Positions 17,393 to 25,030 of a stretch of DNA of 64,000 nucleotides are shown one piece after another (positions within the stretch are counted from its first letter, which is position 1; every line of letters begins with the position of its first letter). Position numbers and translations under genes: made by a program. The notes under the pieces are model-generated. The model had not been told where the DNA came from and did no database searches. It saw only the letters and a program-made list of their open reading frames with translations. This DNA is from Planctomycetota bacterium (GTDB lineage: Bacteria; Planctomycetota; UBA1135; GCA-002748355), in contig JALUUL010000076.1 of NCBI GenBank assembly GCA_027021385.1, positions 1-64,000 of the forward strand, in the 5' to 3' direction.

Positions 17393-17910
17393 TCGGTCGT
17401 GAGAGCGAGGCCTGGAACCGGATCCGCGACCTGCTCCGTTATCCCGAGCCCTCTTTTCTTCCTCTTTTCCACCTCTGTATGCGGAACGATTCCCCTCTCC
17501 CTCGGGGGGAATTCATCGAATGGTTGCAGAAATCGCGAATCGAGGGTCCGGCGATCGGTCTTCTGAAGGTCCTCGATCGACCCGAAGAGCTTCCCGATAA
17601 GTTCTTTCTTTCCCTTTCCTCGTGGACCCGGAATCGGGGCTTTCCGAAGGAACTCGAACGGAAGGTCCAGATCCTCATCGAGGAGTTCCTGGAACTCCAT
17701 GCCTTCGAGAAGGAGACCCTCGATCGCAGGGTCTACCTGATCGGTCTCCTTCTGGAGAATCCGGACCGCTCCTCGGCCCGGATTCTCCGCGATGTCCTCC
17801 GGAAGCGGAGATTCTTCCTGTTCGGGCGGGAGCGGAGGAAGGTTCGGAGAGCCGCGTCCGATGCGCTCCGAGCCCTCGAGAGGAGAGGAAGGGGACGATG
17901 TGTGAAGTAG
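17230..17910 (+). CDS. C-terminal part of the frame-disrupted helical (HEAT-like) protein
   Basis: Open to TAG at 17908-17910. The genuine continuation of the previous entry begins at about 17262; the ATG/GTG starts before that point are probably not used. The region is entirely alpha-helical by composition, and the end (R-K-V-R-R-A-A-S-D-A-L-R-A-L-E) resembles a HEAT-type repeat. It overlaps the HD-GYP start by 13 bases (ATG 17898), so the two genes are coupled. If the shift is real in the genome, this segment is probably not translated by itself. Confidence 0.55.
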   Translation: MRVSEGGAGRTLFPKFFLEYLGSIDPESPDEVRELAGLCTRIGTERILESAPVLIGRESEAWNRIRDLLRYPEPSFLPLFHLCMRNDSPLPRGEFIEWLQKSRIEGPAIGLLKVLDRPEELPDKFFLSLSSWTRNRGFPKELERKVQILIEEFLELHAFEKETLDRRVYLIGLLLENPDRSSARILRDVLRKRRFFLFGRERRKVRRAASDALRALERRGRGRCVK

Positions 17911-19322
17911 GGCCGGCGAAAACCCACCTGTCCGGAGTCGTGGGTTTCGTCGACCAACTGGTCGTCGCAGCGGTCAACAGCCGGATCTATTGGCCCGGAC
18001 ATCCCAGGGTGCGGGGAAGCATCGAGAACCTCCTCGCCCTGATGGACGACTATTGCGTTTCCCGGGAGACCGGCGTTCTCCGGCTAGGGGTCGTCGAGGG
18101 ATACTTGATTCATGACCGCCGTCCTCTTCTGAACGCCAGTCTGTCGGGCCCGAGGATCGTGGAACCCGTGGAGCGTCTGAGGAGTGGAGGGATCGAGTTC
18201 CATTTGGGGATGGAGGAGGAGGAGCTGGCGGCCTTCCTCAAGGCGCTCGTCGCCCGGCCCGGGACCTTCACGGATTGGAGGGAGGCGAACCGGGCGCTCG
18301 AGCAGGAGAGCTGCCGGAGGATTCGCTTCCTTCCGGAGTACCGAACCGGACACGAAGGTGGGGCGGATTCGGCCGAAGAACCCGAGGGCGAAGCCATGGA
18401 ATCGGTCAAGGAGATCCGGTTGCCGGTTCGCACCTACCAGGCGGCGGTCACGCATCTCCAGGATGTCAGCGTCCGGATTTGCCGGGGGGATCAGTTCGCC
18501 CTCGATGAGTCCAGGACCGAGGTGGAGGAGATCCTCACGAGGTTGGACGAGGATCCGGTCGCTATGCTGAACCTCGCGAGATACAACCATTACGACGCCT
18601 TCACGTTCGGACATTCGGTTCGGGTCTCGTTCCTAGCCTTGAACTTCGCCCGCCACCTGACGGCCGATACCGAAATCCGGGAGAGCGTCGGGCTCTCCGC
18701 CATGCTACATGACGTCGGGAAGGCGCGCGTCCCCTTCGAGATCCTGCATTCGAAGGGGCGGTTGAATCCCGAGGAACGGAGGGAGATGGAACGGCATACG
18801 ACCCATGGGGCCGAGATCCTCCTCGAGGTCGAGAAGAGCGATTTCGGGGCGGTCGCGACGGCATTCGGCCATCACCGGACGATCGACGGGGCCGGGTATC
18901 CAGGGGTGGTCGTCGATTTCCCCGTGTCCGCCGTGACGAGGATCGTGAAGATCTGCGACGTCTTCGAGGCCTTGACGGCCGTCCGCCCCTACAAGGCCGC
19001 GATGACCCCCTCGAAGGCCTACAGGATCATGCTCACGATGGAGGGGCATTTCGATTTCCCCCTCTTGCGGCGCTTTGTCGAGATCACGGGGATCTACCCG
19101 ATAGGGACGACCGTTATCCTGGAGAGTGGAGAGCGCGCTCTCGTCCGGAGGCAGACCTCCGACTTGCGTCTGCCCGAGGTCGAGATCCGAACGACCCCGG
19201 ACGGGGACCTCCTGGATCCCGAGGACCGGAGAATCCTCGATCTCCGGCAGGAGGCCGAGGAGAGGGGGGCGAGGATCGCCGCGGGCCCCCTGACCGGAGG
19301 GGAGTCCCTGGCGGCCCTCTGA
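17898..19322 (+). CDS. HD-GYP domain c-di-GMP phosphodiesterase-like protein
   Basis: 474 residues from ATG at 17898, with GGAAGGGG 4 bases upstream. The N-terminal ~160 residues form a module also present in the preceding gene, with G-G-I-E-F-H-L-G-M-E-E-E-E-L-A-A-F-L. The catalytic domain retains all HD-GYP marks: H-S-V-R-V, L-H-D-V-G-K (H271-D272), H-T-T-H-G, G-H-H, D-G-A-G-Y-P-G (about 330-336) and D-V-F-E-A-L-T. It likely hydrolyses c-di-GMP. Unlike the degenerate domain at 11.4-12.6 kb, this one should be active. No membrane segment. Confidence 0.85.
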   Translation: MCEVGPAKTHLSGVVGFVDQLVVAAVNSRIYWPGHPRVRGSIENLLALMDDYCVSRETGVLRLGVVEGYLIHDRRPLLNASLSGPRIVEPVERLRSGGIEFHLGMEEEELAAFLKALVARPGTFTDWREANRALEQESCRRIRFLPEYRTGHEGGADSAEEPEGEAMESVKEIRLPVRTYQAAVTHLQDVSVRICRGDQFALDESRTEVEEILTRLDEDPVAMLNLARYNHYDAFTFGHSVRVSFLALNFARHLTADTEIRESVGLSAMLHDVGKARVPFEILHSKGRLNPEERREMERHTTHGAEILLEVEKSDFGAVATAFGHHRTIDGAGYPGVVVDFPVSAVTRIVKICDVFEALTAVRPYKAAMTPSKAYRIMLTMEGHFDFPLLRRFVEITGIYPIGTTVILESGERALVRRQTSDLRLPEVEIRTTPDGDLLDPEDRRILDLRQEAEERGARIAAGPLTGGESLAAL

Positions 19323-19330
19323 CCGGCCCG

Positions 19331-19350
19331 GGGGCTTTCTCGGGAGCCCC
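19331..19350 (+). terminator. Hairpin after the HD-GYP gene
   Basis: GGGGCT(8)AGCCCC is perfectly paired and begins 9 bases after the stop codon. No T-tract follows, so it would have to act without one or with Rho. A second inverted repeat, CGGGTCC(8)GGACCCG, lies at 19381-19402. Confidence 0.4.
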
Positions 19351-19532
19351 TGGGAAAACCGTGGGCGTCGGGTGCGGTCCCGGGTCCCCTCTTCCGGACC
19401 CGTCCGGGTCCCGACCGGGGAGAGGGGGAGCTGGCTCTGGGACAGAAAACCACACGATCGAATCTCGCTTTCCCCGGCCCTTCTCCTAATCTCTCGGGCT
19501 TCGCAAGCCGTGCACTGGGCCAGGAGGTTGCG

Positions 19533-20687
19533 TTGCAGATCGGAATCCCACGAGAGGCGGACGGGAGCGAGACCCGGGTCGCCGTGTCGCCGGAGGCGGT
19601 CGCCCGGCTCACCAAGAAGGAAGGTGCGAAGGTCCTCATCGAGTCCGGCCTCGGAGAGAAATGCCGCTGGTCGGACGAGGAGTACAGGGAGAAGGGGGCC
19701 GAGGTCGCCCCGAACAGGACCTCCCTGTTGGAAGGGAGCGACCTGATCCTGAGGGTTGGAATGCCACCGAAGGAGGAGATCGGGGCGATGCAGAAGGGGG
19801 CGGTCCACATCAGCCACCTCGACCCCTTCAATCGCCGGGACCTGGTCGAGGCCTTCCGGGAGGCGGATGTCTCCGCGATCAGCATGGAGCTGGTTCCGCG
19901 TTCGACGAGGGCCCAGAAGATGGACTCGTTGAGTTCCCAGCATTCCCTCGCCGGCTATGTAATGGTCCTCGTGGGGGCGGACCTCCTCGACAGGGTCCTG
20001 CCGATGATGATCACCCCCTGCGGAACGGTCGGGCCGGCGCGGGTCTTCGTCATCGGCGCGGGGGTGGCGGGGCTCCAGGCCATCGCGACGGCCAAGCGCC
20101 TGGGGGCGCGGGTCGAGGCCTTCGACACCCGGCCGGTCGTCAAGGAGCAGGTCGAGAGCCTCGGCGCTCGTTTCGTCGAGATCGATCTCGGCGACACCGG
20201 GCAGACCGAGCAGGGATACGCGAAAGAACTCACGGAGGAGCAGAAGCGCCTTCAGCTCGAGGGCATGAAGAAATTCTGCCGGCTCGCGGACCTCGTGATC
20301 ACGACAGCGAAGCTCTTCGGCCGGCCCGCGCCGAGGGTCGTGACGCGCGAGATGCTCGAGGGCATGCGCCCCGGTTCCGTCGTCATCGACTACGCCGCGG
20401 AATCCGGAGGCAACGTCGAGGGCAGCAAGCCGGGTGAAGTCGTCGAGATCGGGGGGGTCCGGGTCGTCGGCTTCACGAACTTCCCCGGAAGAGTGGCCGC
20501 CGACGCCAGCCGGATGTATGCGAACAACCTCTACAACATGATCGACGAGTTCTGGGACGAGGAAAGCGGCCGGATGAAGATCGATCTCGAGGACGAGATC
20601 CTCCGGGACTGCCTCGTCGCGCATCAAGGAGAGATCGTGAGTCCGATCGTCCGGAAAGTCCTCGGAATCGAGGAGGCCGCGTCATGA
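19533..20687 (+). CDS. pntAA: NAD(P) transhydrogenase alpha subunit, part 1
   Basis: 384 residues from TTG at 19533; CAGGAGG at 19521-19527 fixes this start. Forms the NAD(H)-binding domain I of proton-translocating transhydrogenase. Marks are R-E-A-D-G-S-E-T-R-V-A near the N-terminus, S-S-Q-H-S-L-A-G-Y, the nucleotide fold G-A-G-V-A-G-L-Q-A, and F-D-T-R-P. The enzyme couples hydride transfer from NADH to NADP+ to proton re-entry, supplying NADPH. First gene of a three-gene operon; the next start overlaps its stop (ATGA). The split alpha subunit is common in many non-enteric bacteria. Confidence 0.95.
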   Translation: MQIGIPREADGSETRVAVSPEAVARLTKKEGAKVLIESGLGEKCRWSDEEYREKGAEVAPNRTSLLEGSDLILRVGMPPKEEIGAMQKGAVHISHLDPFNRRDLVEAFREADVSAISMELVPRSTRAQKMDSLSSQHSLAGYVMVLVGADLLDRVLPMMITPCGTVGPARVFVIGAGVAGLQAIATAKRLGARVEAFDTRPVVKEQVESLGARFVEIDLGDTGQTEQGYAKELTEEQKRLQLEGMKKFCRLADLVITTAKLFGRPAPRVVTREMLEGMRPGSVVIDYAAESGGNVEGSKPGEVVEIGGVRVVGFTNFPGRVAADASRMYANNLYNMIDEFWDEESGRMKIDLEDEILRDCLVAHQGEIVSPIVRKVLGIEEAAS

Positions 20688-20968
20688 GCTTCGAAGTTCT
20701 CGCCTTCCTGTTCCTTCTTTCGATGTTCCTGGGGCTCGAACTCATCTCGAAGGTCCCGGCCACCCTCCATACCCCTCTGATGTCGGGCTCGAACGCGATC
20801 TCCGGGATCACGCTGATCGGGGCCATGGTGCTCGCCGCGAAGACCGAGGGGAACCTGATGGCCATGATCCTGGCCGCGGTCGCCGTGTTCTTCGCTTCGA
20901 TCAACGTCGTCGGCGGCTACCTCGTCACCGACCGGATGCTCGAGATGTTCAAGAAGAAGGAAAGCTGA
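20684..20968 (+). CDS. pntAB: NAD(P) transhydrogenase alpha subunit, part 2 (membrane)
   Basis: 94 residues with three predicted membrane helices (about 5-20, 36-55, 60-85). This is the short membrane piece that completes the alpha subunit when it is split, and G-Y-L-V-T-D-R-M-L-E-M-F is the family C-terminus. Overlaps pntAA by 4 bases and is followed 13 bases later by pntB. Confidence 0.95.
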   Translation: MSFEVLAFLFLLSMFLGLELISKVPATLHTPLMSGSNAISGITLIGAMVLAAKTEGNLMAMILAAVAVFFASINVVGGYLVTDRMLEMFKKKES

Positions 20969-20981
20969 GGGAGAGACCGCG

Positions 20982-22427
20982 ATGGAAGCCCTGATGACCG
21001 TCCTTCTTCTCTCGGCCGCGGCCTGTTTCATCTTCGGCTTGAAGCTGATGAGCAAGCCCGCGACCGCGCGGAAGGGAAACCTGATTTCGGCCCTCGGCAT
21101 GACGATGGCCGTTCTGGGAACCGGCCTGTTGATCGTCCACGACCACGAACTCGCGGGCCAGGAGCTTGGGTTTGGAACCTTCCTGCCGGTGATCCTGGGG
21201 ATCGCGCTGGGCGCGGTCGTCGGGATCCCCGCCGCCAAGCTCGTCAAGATGACGGCGATGCCGGAAATGGTCGCCCTCTTCAACGGTTTCGGGGGGATCG
21301 CGAGCCTCCTGGTCGGTTGGGCGGAGCTGCACGGCAAGCTCCAGGAGACGAGTCCGGCGGAATGGATCGCGGAGATGGGACATCTGCCCTCCTCCACGAT
21401 CTTCCTCGCGATGTTGATCGGCGGGGTGACCTTCACCGGGAGCCTCGTGGCCTTCGGCAAGCTCGCGGGATACATCACCTCCAAGCCCGTCCTCTACAAG
21501 GGGCAGAACTTCGTCAACGGGTTGATCGTCCTCCTCATGCTCGGGGGGGGGATCTGGTTCACGATGGATCCGGGCCAATATTGGATCTTCCTCGTGGCCG
21601 CCGTGATCTCCCTGGGCCTCGGAATCGCGGTCGTCATCCCGATCGGCGGGGCGGACATGCCGGTCGTGATCTCCCTCCTGAACAGTTATTCGGGATTGGC
21701 CGCCTGCGCGGCGGGCTTCGCGGTCAACAACGTGCTCCTGATCATCACAGGAGCCCTGGTCGGCGCCTCGGGGATCATCCTGACGAACATCATGTGCAAG
21801 GCGATGAACCGGAGCCTCGCGAACGTGCTCTTCTCCGGCTTCGGCGCGGCCGAGGGATCGACGGCCGCGGGGGGAGGCAAGGACCGGGGCGAAGCCAAGA
21901 GCAAGTCCCCGGAGGACGCCTACTACGTCCTCGAGGCCGCGCGAAGCGTCGTCTTCATCCCCGGTTACGGCATGGCGGTAGCGCAGGCCCAGCACGCCGT
22001 CCGGGAACTCGCCGAGATCCTGGAAGACAACGGGGCGGAGGTGAGTTTCGCCGTCCACCCCGTGGCCGGACGCATGCCGGGGCACATGAACGTGCTCTTA
22101 GCGGAGGCCAATGTCAGCTATGACAAGCTGATCGGGATGGAGGACATCAATCCGATCATGGACACGATCGACGTCGCGATCGTGATCGGGGCGAACGACG
22201 TCGTGAATCCGGCCGCGCGGGACGAACCCGACTGCCCGATCTACGGCATGCCGATCATCGAGGCGGACAAGGCCAGGACGGTCTTCATCCTGAAGCGCTC
22301 GATGGCCTCGGGCTTTGCGGGGATCGAGAACCCTCTCTTCTTCAACGACAACAGCTACATGGTCTTCGGGGACGCGAAGCGGACGATCGAGGCCTTCGTC
22401 GCCGAGTTCAAGGACGCGGCCTCCTGA
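20982..22427 (+). CDS. pntB: NAD(P) transhydrogenase beta subunit
   Basis: 481 residues. The N-terminal two-thirds carries about eight to nine membrane helices of the proton channel (for example L-G-M-T-M-A-V-L-G-T-G-L, G-A-V-V-G-I-P-A-A). The C-terminal domain III binds NADP(H), with V-F-I-P-G-Y-G-M-A-V-A-Q-A-Q and H-P-V-A-G-R-M-P-G-H-M-N-V-L-L-A-E-A. Completes the transhydrogenase operon. Just upstream of superoxide dismutase but separated by 190 bases with its own promoter-like sequence. Confidence 0.95.
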   Translation: MEALMTVLLLSAAACFIFGLKLMSKPATARKGNLISALGMTMAVLGTGLLIVHDHELAGQELGFGTFLPVILGIALGAVVGIPAAKLVKMTAMPEMVALFNGFGGIASLLVGWAELHGKLQETSPAEWIAEMGHLPSSTIFLAMLIGGVTFTGSLVAFGKLAGYITSKPVLYKGQNFVNGLIVLLMLGGGIWFTMDPGQYWIFLVAAVISLGLGIAVVIPIGGADMPVVISLLNSYSGLAACAAGFAVNNVLLIITGALVGASGIILTNIMCKAMNRSLANVLFSGFGAAEGSTAAGGGKDRGEAKSKSPEDAYYVLEAARSVVFIPGYGMAVAQAQHAVRELAEILEDNGAEVSFAVHPVAGRMPGHMNVLLAEANVSYDKLIGMEDINPIMDTIDVAIVIGANDVVNPAARDEPDCPIYGMPIIEADKARTVFILKRSMASGFAGIENPLFFNDNSYMVFGDAKRTIEAFVAEFKDAAS

Positions 22428-22492
22428 TCCAAGGGGGGGGGCCGCCTCCGGCGGCTCCCGGGCCAGGAAAGACCGGGGAGCCTGCCGCTTCC

Positions 22493-22520
22493 TTGGTCCC
22501 CACCGGTTCCGTCCTATATT
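22493..22520 (+). promoter_or_regulatory. Probable promoter of sodB
   Basis: TTGGTC at 22493-22498 and TATATT at 22515-22520 are separated by 16 bases and lie about 98 bases before the sodB ATG. This is the best sigma-70-like pair I see in the window. Confidence 0.45.
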
Positions 22521-22617
22521 GACTCCCGCCGTGCGCGGACGGACCGGCATGGCGCCGCGAGGGGCGGTTCCGCCCCGGAAGAGAACCTCGATCGATCATC
22601 CAAAGGAGTCCCGAAAC

Positions 22618-23193
22618 ATGGCCTTAGAACTTCCGAAACTCCCTTACGCCATGGATGCGCTGACCCCGCATCTTTCGATGGAGACCCTCGAATACCATTA
22701 CGGCAAGCACCATCAGGCCTATGTCAACAACCTCAACAAGCTCGTCGCGGGTACGGAGCACGAGGGGAAGAGCCTCGAGGACCTGATTCGGACGACCTCC
22801 GGAGGGCTCTTCAACAACGCCGCTCAGACTTGGAACCACAGCTTCTACTGGAACTGCTTGAGCCCCGACGGAGGGGGGGAACCCGGCGGCCCCCTGGGGG
22901 AGGCGATCGCTTCCGCCTTCGGCTCCTTCGCTTCGTTCAAGGAGGCCTTCACGAAGGCCGCGGCCACGAACTTCGGGTCCGGATGGACCTGGCTCGTCAA
23001 GGACGGGAGCGGCACCCTCGAGATCGTTTCGACCGGGAACGCGGGGAATCCGATGACCGAGGGGAAGACCCCGATCCTGACGATCGACGTCTGGGAGCAC
23101 GCCTATTACATCGATTACCGGAACGCCAGGCCGAAGTACATCGAGGCCTTCTGGAACCTCGTGAACTTCGAGTTCGCGGCCTCCAATCTCTGA
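22618..23193 (+). CDS. sodB: Superoxide dismutase, iron type
   Basis: 191 residues, no signal peptide, so cytoplasmic. Metal ligands are H27, H74, D157 and H161. Q70 in N-A-A-Q-T-W-N-H-S-F places the second-shell glutamine as in iron enzymes rather than manganese ones. Removes superoxide produced by respiration. The ribosome site AAAGGAGTC precedes the ATG by 8 bases. Its placement next to transhydrogenase (NADPH supply) suits oxidative-stress defence; this is inference, and a separate promoter is likely. Confidence 0.95.
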   Translation: MALELPKLPYAMDALTPHLSMETLEYHYGKHHQAYVNNLNKLVAGTEHEGKSLEDLIRTTSGGLFNNAAQTWNHSFYWNCLSPDGGGEPGGPLGEAIASAFGSFASFKEAFTKAAATNFGSGWTWLVKDGSGTLEIVSTGNAGNPMTEGKTPILTIDVWEHAYYIDYRNARPKYIEAFWNLVNFEFAASNL

Positions 23194-23264
23194 AAGGCCT
23201 CCGGGCCCGATTGACGGAGGCGGGGGAGGGGGGCAGGATGCCTTCCCCCGACCCTGGAGGTTCG

Positions 23265-24107
23265 ATGGACATGCGCGCACTCTGCATCCTTTCCCCGCTC
23301 CTCCTGACCCTCTCCTGTTCGACCTGGTCCCTGCCCTCCCGAACGAGGGCCGAGGCGGGGCGCCTGGGGCCGGACGGCTCGATCGAGATGGCCTTGGCGA
23401 AGGACGGGCGCATCCTGGAGATCGAGTACCATCTTCCCCCCTCCGCCCTACCCCTCGAAATCCGCGAGGCCGCGGATCGGGTCATGGGGCAAGGCCCGGT
23501 CGTCGGCATCGAGAAGGAACTGGCCGGGGGAGAACTCTTCTGGGAGGTCGTCAAGGAGATCCGCGGCAAGAAGTGGGAGGTCCTCTTCTCCCGGGAAGGG
23601 AAGGTCGTGAACTGGGAGATCGAGATCGAGGTCGCGGAGGTCCCCCAGGCCGTCCTTGCCGTCGCGGACGCCTTCGCGGGCGGGGGAACCCGGACCTCTC
23701 ACGAGAAGATCCTCGATGCGAACAAGAACCTCCTGAGCTACCACGTCAAGAAGGTCGTTGGAGGGGTGAAGGTCAAGCTCGCGATCTCCCCCGACGGGAA
23801 GCTTCTCGGCGCGTGGCGGGAGGTCCCAGCCGAGGTCGAGGTCCCCTTCTGGGTCCGCGGGGAGGATTTCCCCGGGCCGGTTCCTCCACGTCCGGACGGA
23901 CCTGTAGGCACTTCCCGGGTCGAGGCCTGCGGGAGCCTAGCGTCCGATCGTCGCCGCTCCCCCGAAGCTCAAGGTCATGCCCAGGCCGTTGGCCTTCGGG
24001 TCCGCGACGATCCACTGCTGGTAGAACTTGAGGCCGATCAGGGAAGTGCGGTTCGGGATCGGAAAGCCCATCAGGGCCTTTCCGGCCTTGTCCGCGACGA
24101 CCGGTAG
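23265..24107 (+). CDS. Lipoprotein with PepSY-like repeats; C-terminus uncertain
   Basis: 280 residues from ATG at 23265, chosen for GGAGG 5 bases upstream. The N-terminus has L-L-L-T-L-S-C (lipobox). The following region has two similar modules of about 80 residues (G-R-I-L-E-I-E-Y-H..., W-E-V-L-F-S-R-E-G-K, then S-Y-H-V-K-K..., V-K-L-A-I-S-P-D-G-K), as in PepSY-like putative inhibitor/chaperone domains. After about residue 215 the sequence becomes low quality and overlaps the convergent gene by 171 bases. A single-base frame change near 23880-23905 would end it before the overlap, so the true C-terminus may be shorter. Confidence 0.6.
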   Translation: MDMRALCILSPLLLTLSCSTWSLPSRTRAEAGRLGPDGSIEMALAKDGRILEIEYHLPPSALPLEIREAADRVMGQGPVVGIEKELAGGELFWEVVKEIRGKKWEVLFSREGKVVNWEIEIEVAEVPQAVLAVADAFAGGGTRTSHEKILDANKNLLSYHVKKVVGGVKVKLAISPDGKLLGAWREVPAEVEVPFWVRGEDFPGPVPPRPDGPVGTSRVEACGSLASDRRRSPEAQGHAQAVGLRVRDDPLLVELEADQGSAVRDRKAHQGLSGLVRDDR

Positions 24108-24908
24108 GGCGAGGTCGTAGGAGGCCAGCAGGTCGCAGGCGCCGGCTCCGACGGCCGCGAGATTCAGGGGAAGGGTGTAGGGACCCCACTTCGTGTTCGA
24201 AACCCCGGTGATCAGGAGGGCCGGCGCCAAGGAAGGGGCCTGGAGGAGACGGATCTTCATCGTCAGGCGCAGACGGGGGGGCGTCTGGGCCTCGAGCCAG
24301 GGGGCGACGGGGCCGAGGCCCAGGACCCGGAAGACCCAGGGAGCCGAACCGGGCTTCGCGCCCCAGGCCCCGGTCGAGCCGGCCTTCCTCGTGTAATGGC
24401 GGGCCTTCATGCCGTTCAGGGTCTTCGGGGCGAAGATCGAGGGGCGGCGGGAGGAGGGAACGGACCAGGACAGGAAGAACGGGCCTCTCCCCGTGACGAC
24501 GGGCTTCGCGAAGGTCGCGTGGAACCAGCCGGTCTTCGGGGAGGCGGTCAGGTTCGCGACGGCCGCGGGAGTCGGGAGGGGGCGGCCGGTCTTGTCCGCC
24601 AGGAAGAGACGCGCCTGGATCGTGACCGGGGTCGAGCGGGCGCTCTTGGTCAGGATCTCGAAGCCGAGAACGACCGGGGACGAGGACCAACGGACCTCGA
24701 TCGCGTACTCGGGGTTGAGGAACGAGAGCAGCGGGGAGAGCCTCGATGCATCGGCGTTGTTCGAGGCGGTGAATCCGCCGCCGGTGCCCGGGCAGCCCCG
24801 GCCGTAGGTTTGGTACTTCGCGAGCTGGGCCGGGAGGGCGGCCGCGAGGAGGGCGCAGAGGGAGGGGACGAGGAGGAGAGGTAGCGGGGTTCGCGGAGAT
24901 CTCGACAT
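23937..24908 (-). CDS. Secreted protein of unknown function
   Basis: 323 residues with a clear signal peptide ending in A-A-A-L-P-A-Q (about 28). The mature part begins with K-Y-Q-T-Y-G-R-G-C-P-G-T-G-G-G-F, a pattern I associate with planctomycete-type exported proteins, and consists of beta-strand-like segments with no catalytic motif. GAGGAGTCCCC precedes the ATG. A -10-like TATCCT lies on the minus strand at 24948-24943. It is convergent with the lipoprotein and divergent from the TPR gene. Not recognised further. Confidence 0.75.
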   Translation of the reverse strand: MSRSPRTPLPLLLVPSLCALLAAALPAQLAKYQTYGRGCPGTGGGFTASNNADASRLSPLLSFLNPEYAIEVRWSSSPVVLGFEILTKSARSTPVTIQARLFLADKTGRPLPTPAAVANLTASPKTGWFHATFAKPVVTGRGPFFLSWSVPSSRRPSIFAPKTLNGMKARHYTRKAGSTGAWGAKPGSAPWVFRVLGLGPVAPWLEAQTPPRLRLTMKIRLLQAPSLAPALLITGVSNTKWGPYTLPLNLAAVGAGACDLLASYDLALPVVADKAGKALMGFPIPNRTSLIGLKFYQQWIVADPKANGLGMTLSFGGAATIGR

Positions 24909-25030
24909 GTGGGGACTCCTCGGGAAGGGGACGTCTTTCCCGAGGATAGTCCGGACGAAACCGCCCCATAGGCCCCCTGCCCCCCCCTTGGAAGGAATCC
25001 CGGGGAAGTCCGCCGGGAAGGGGGGCTAGG

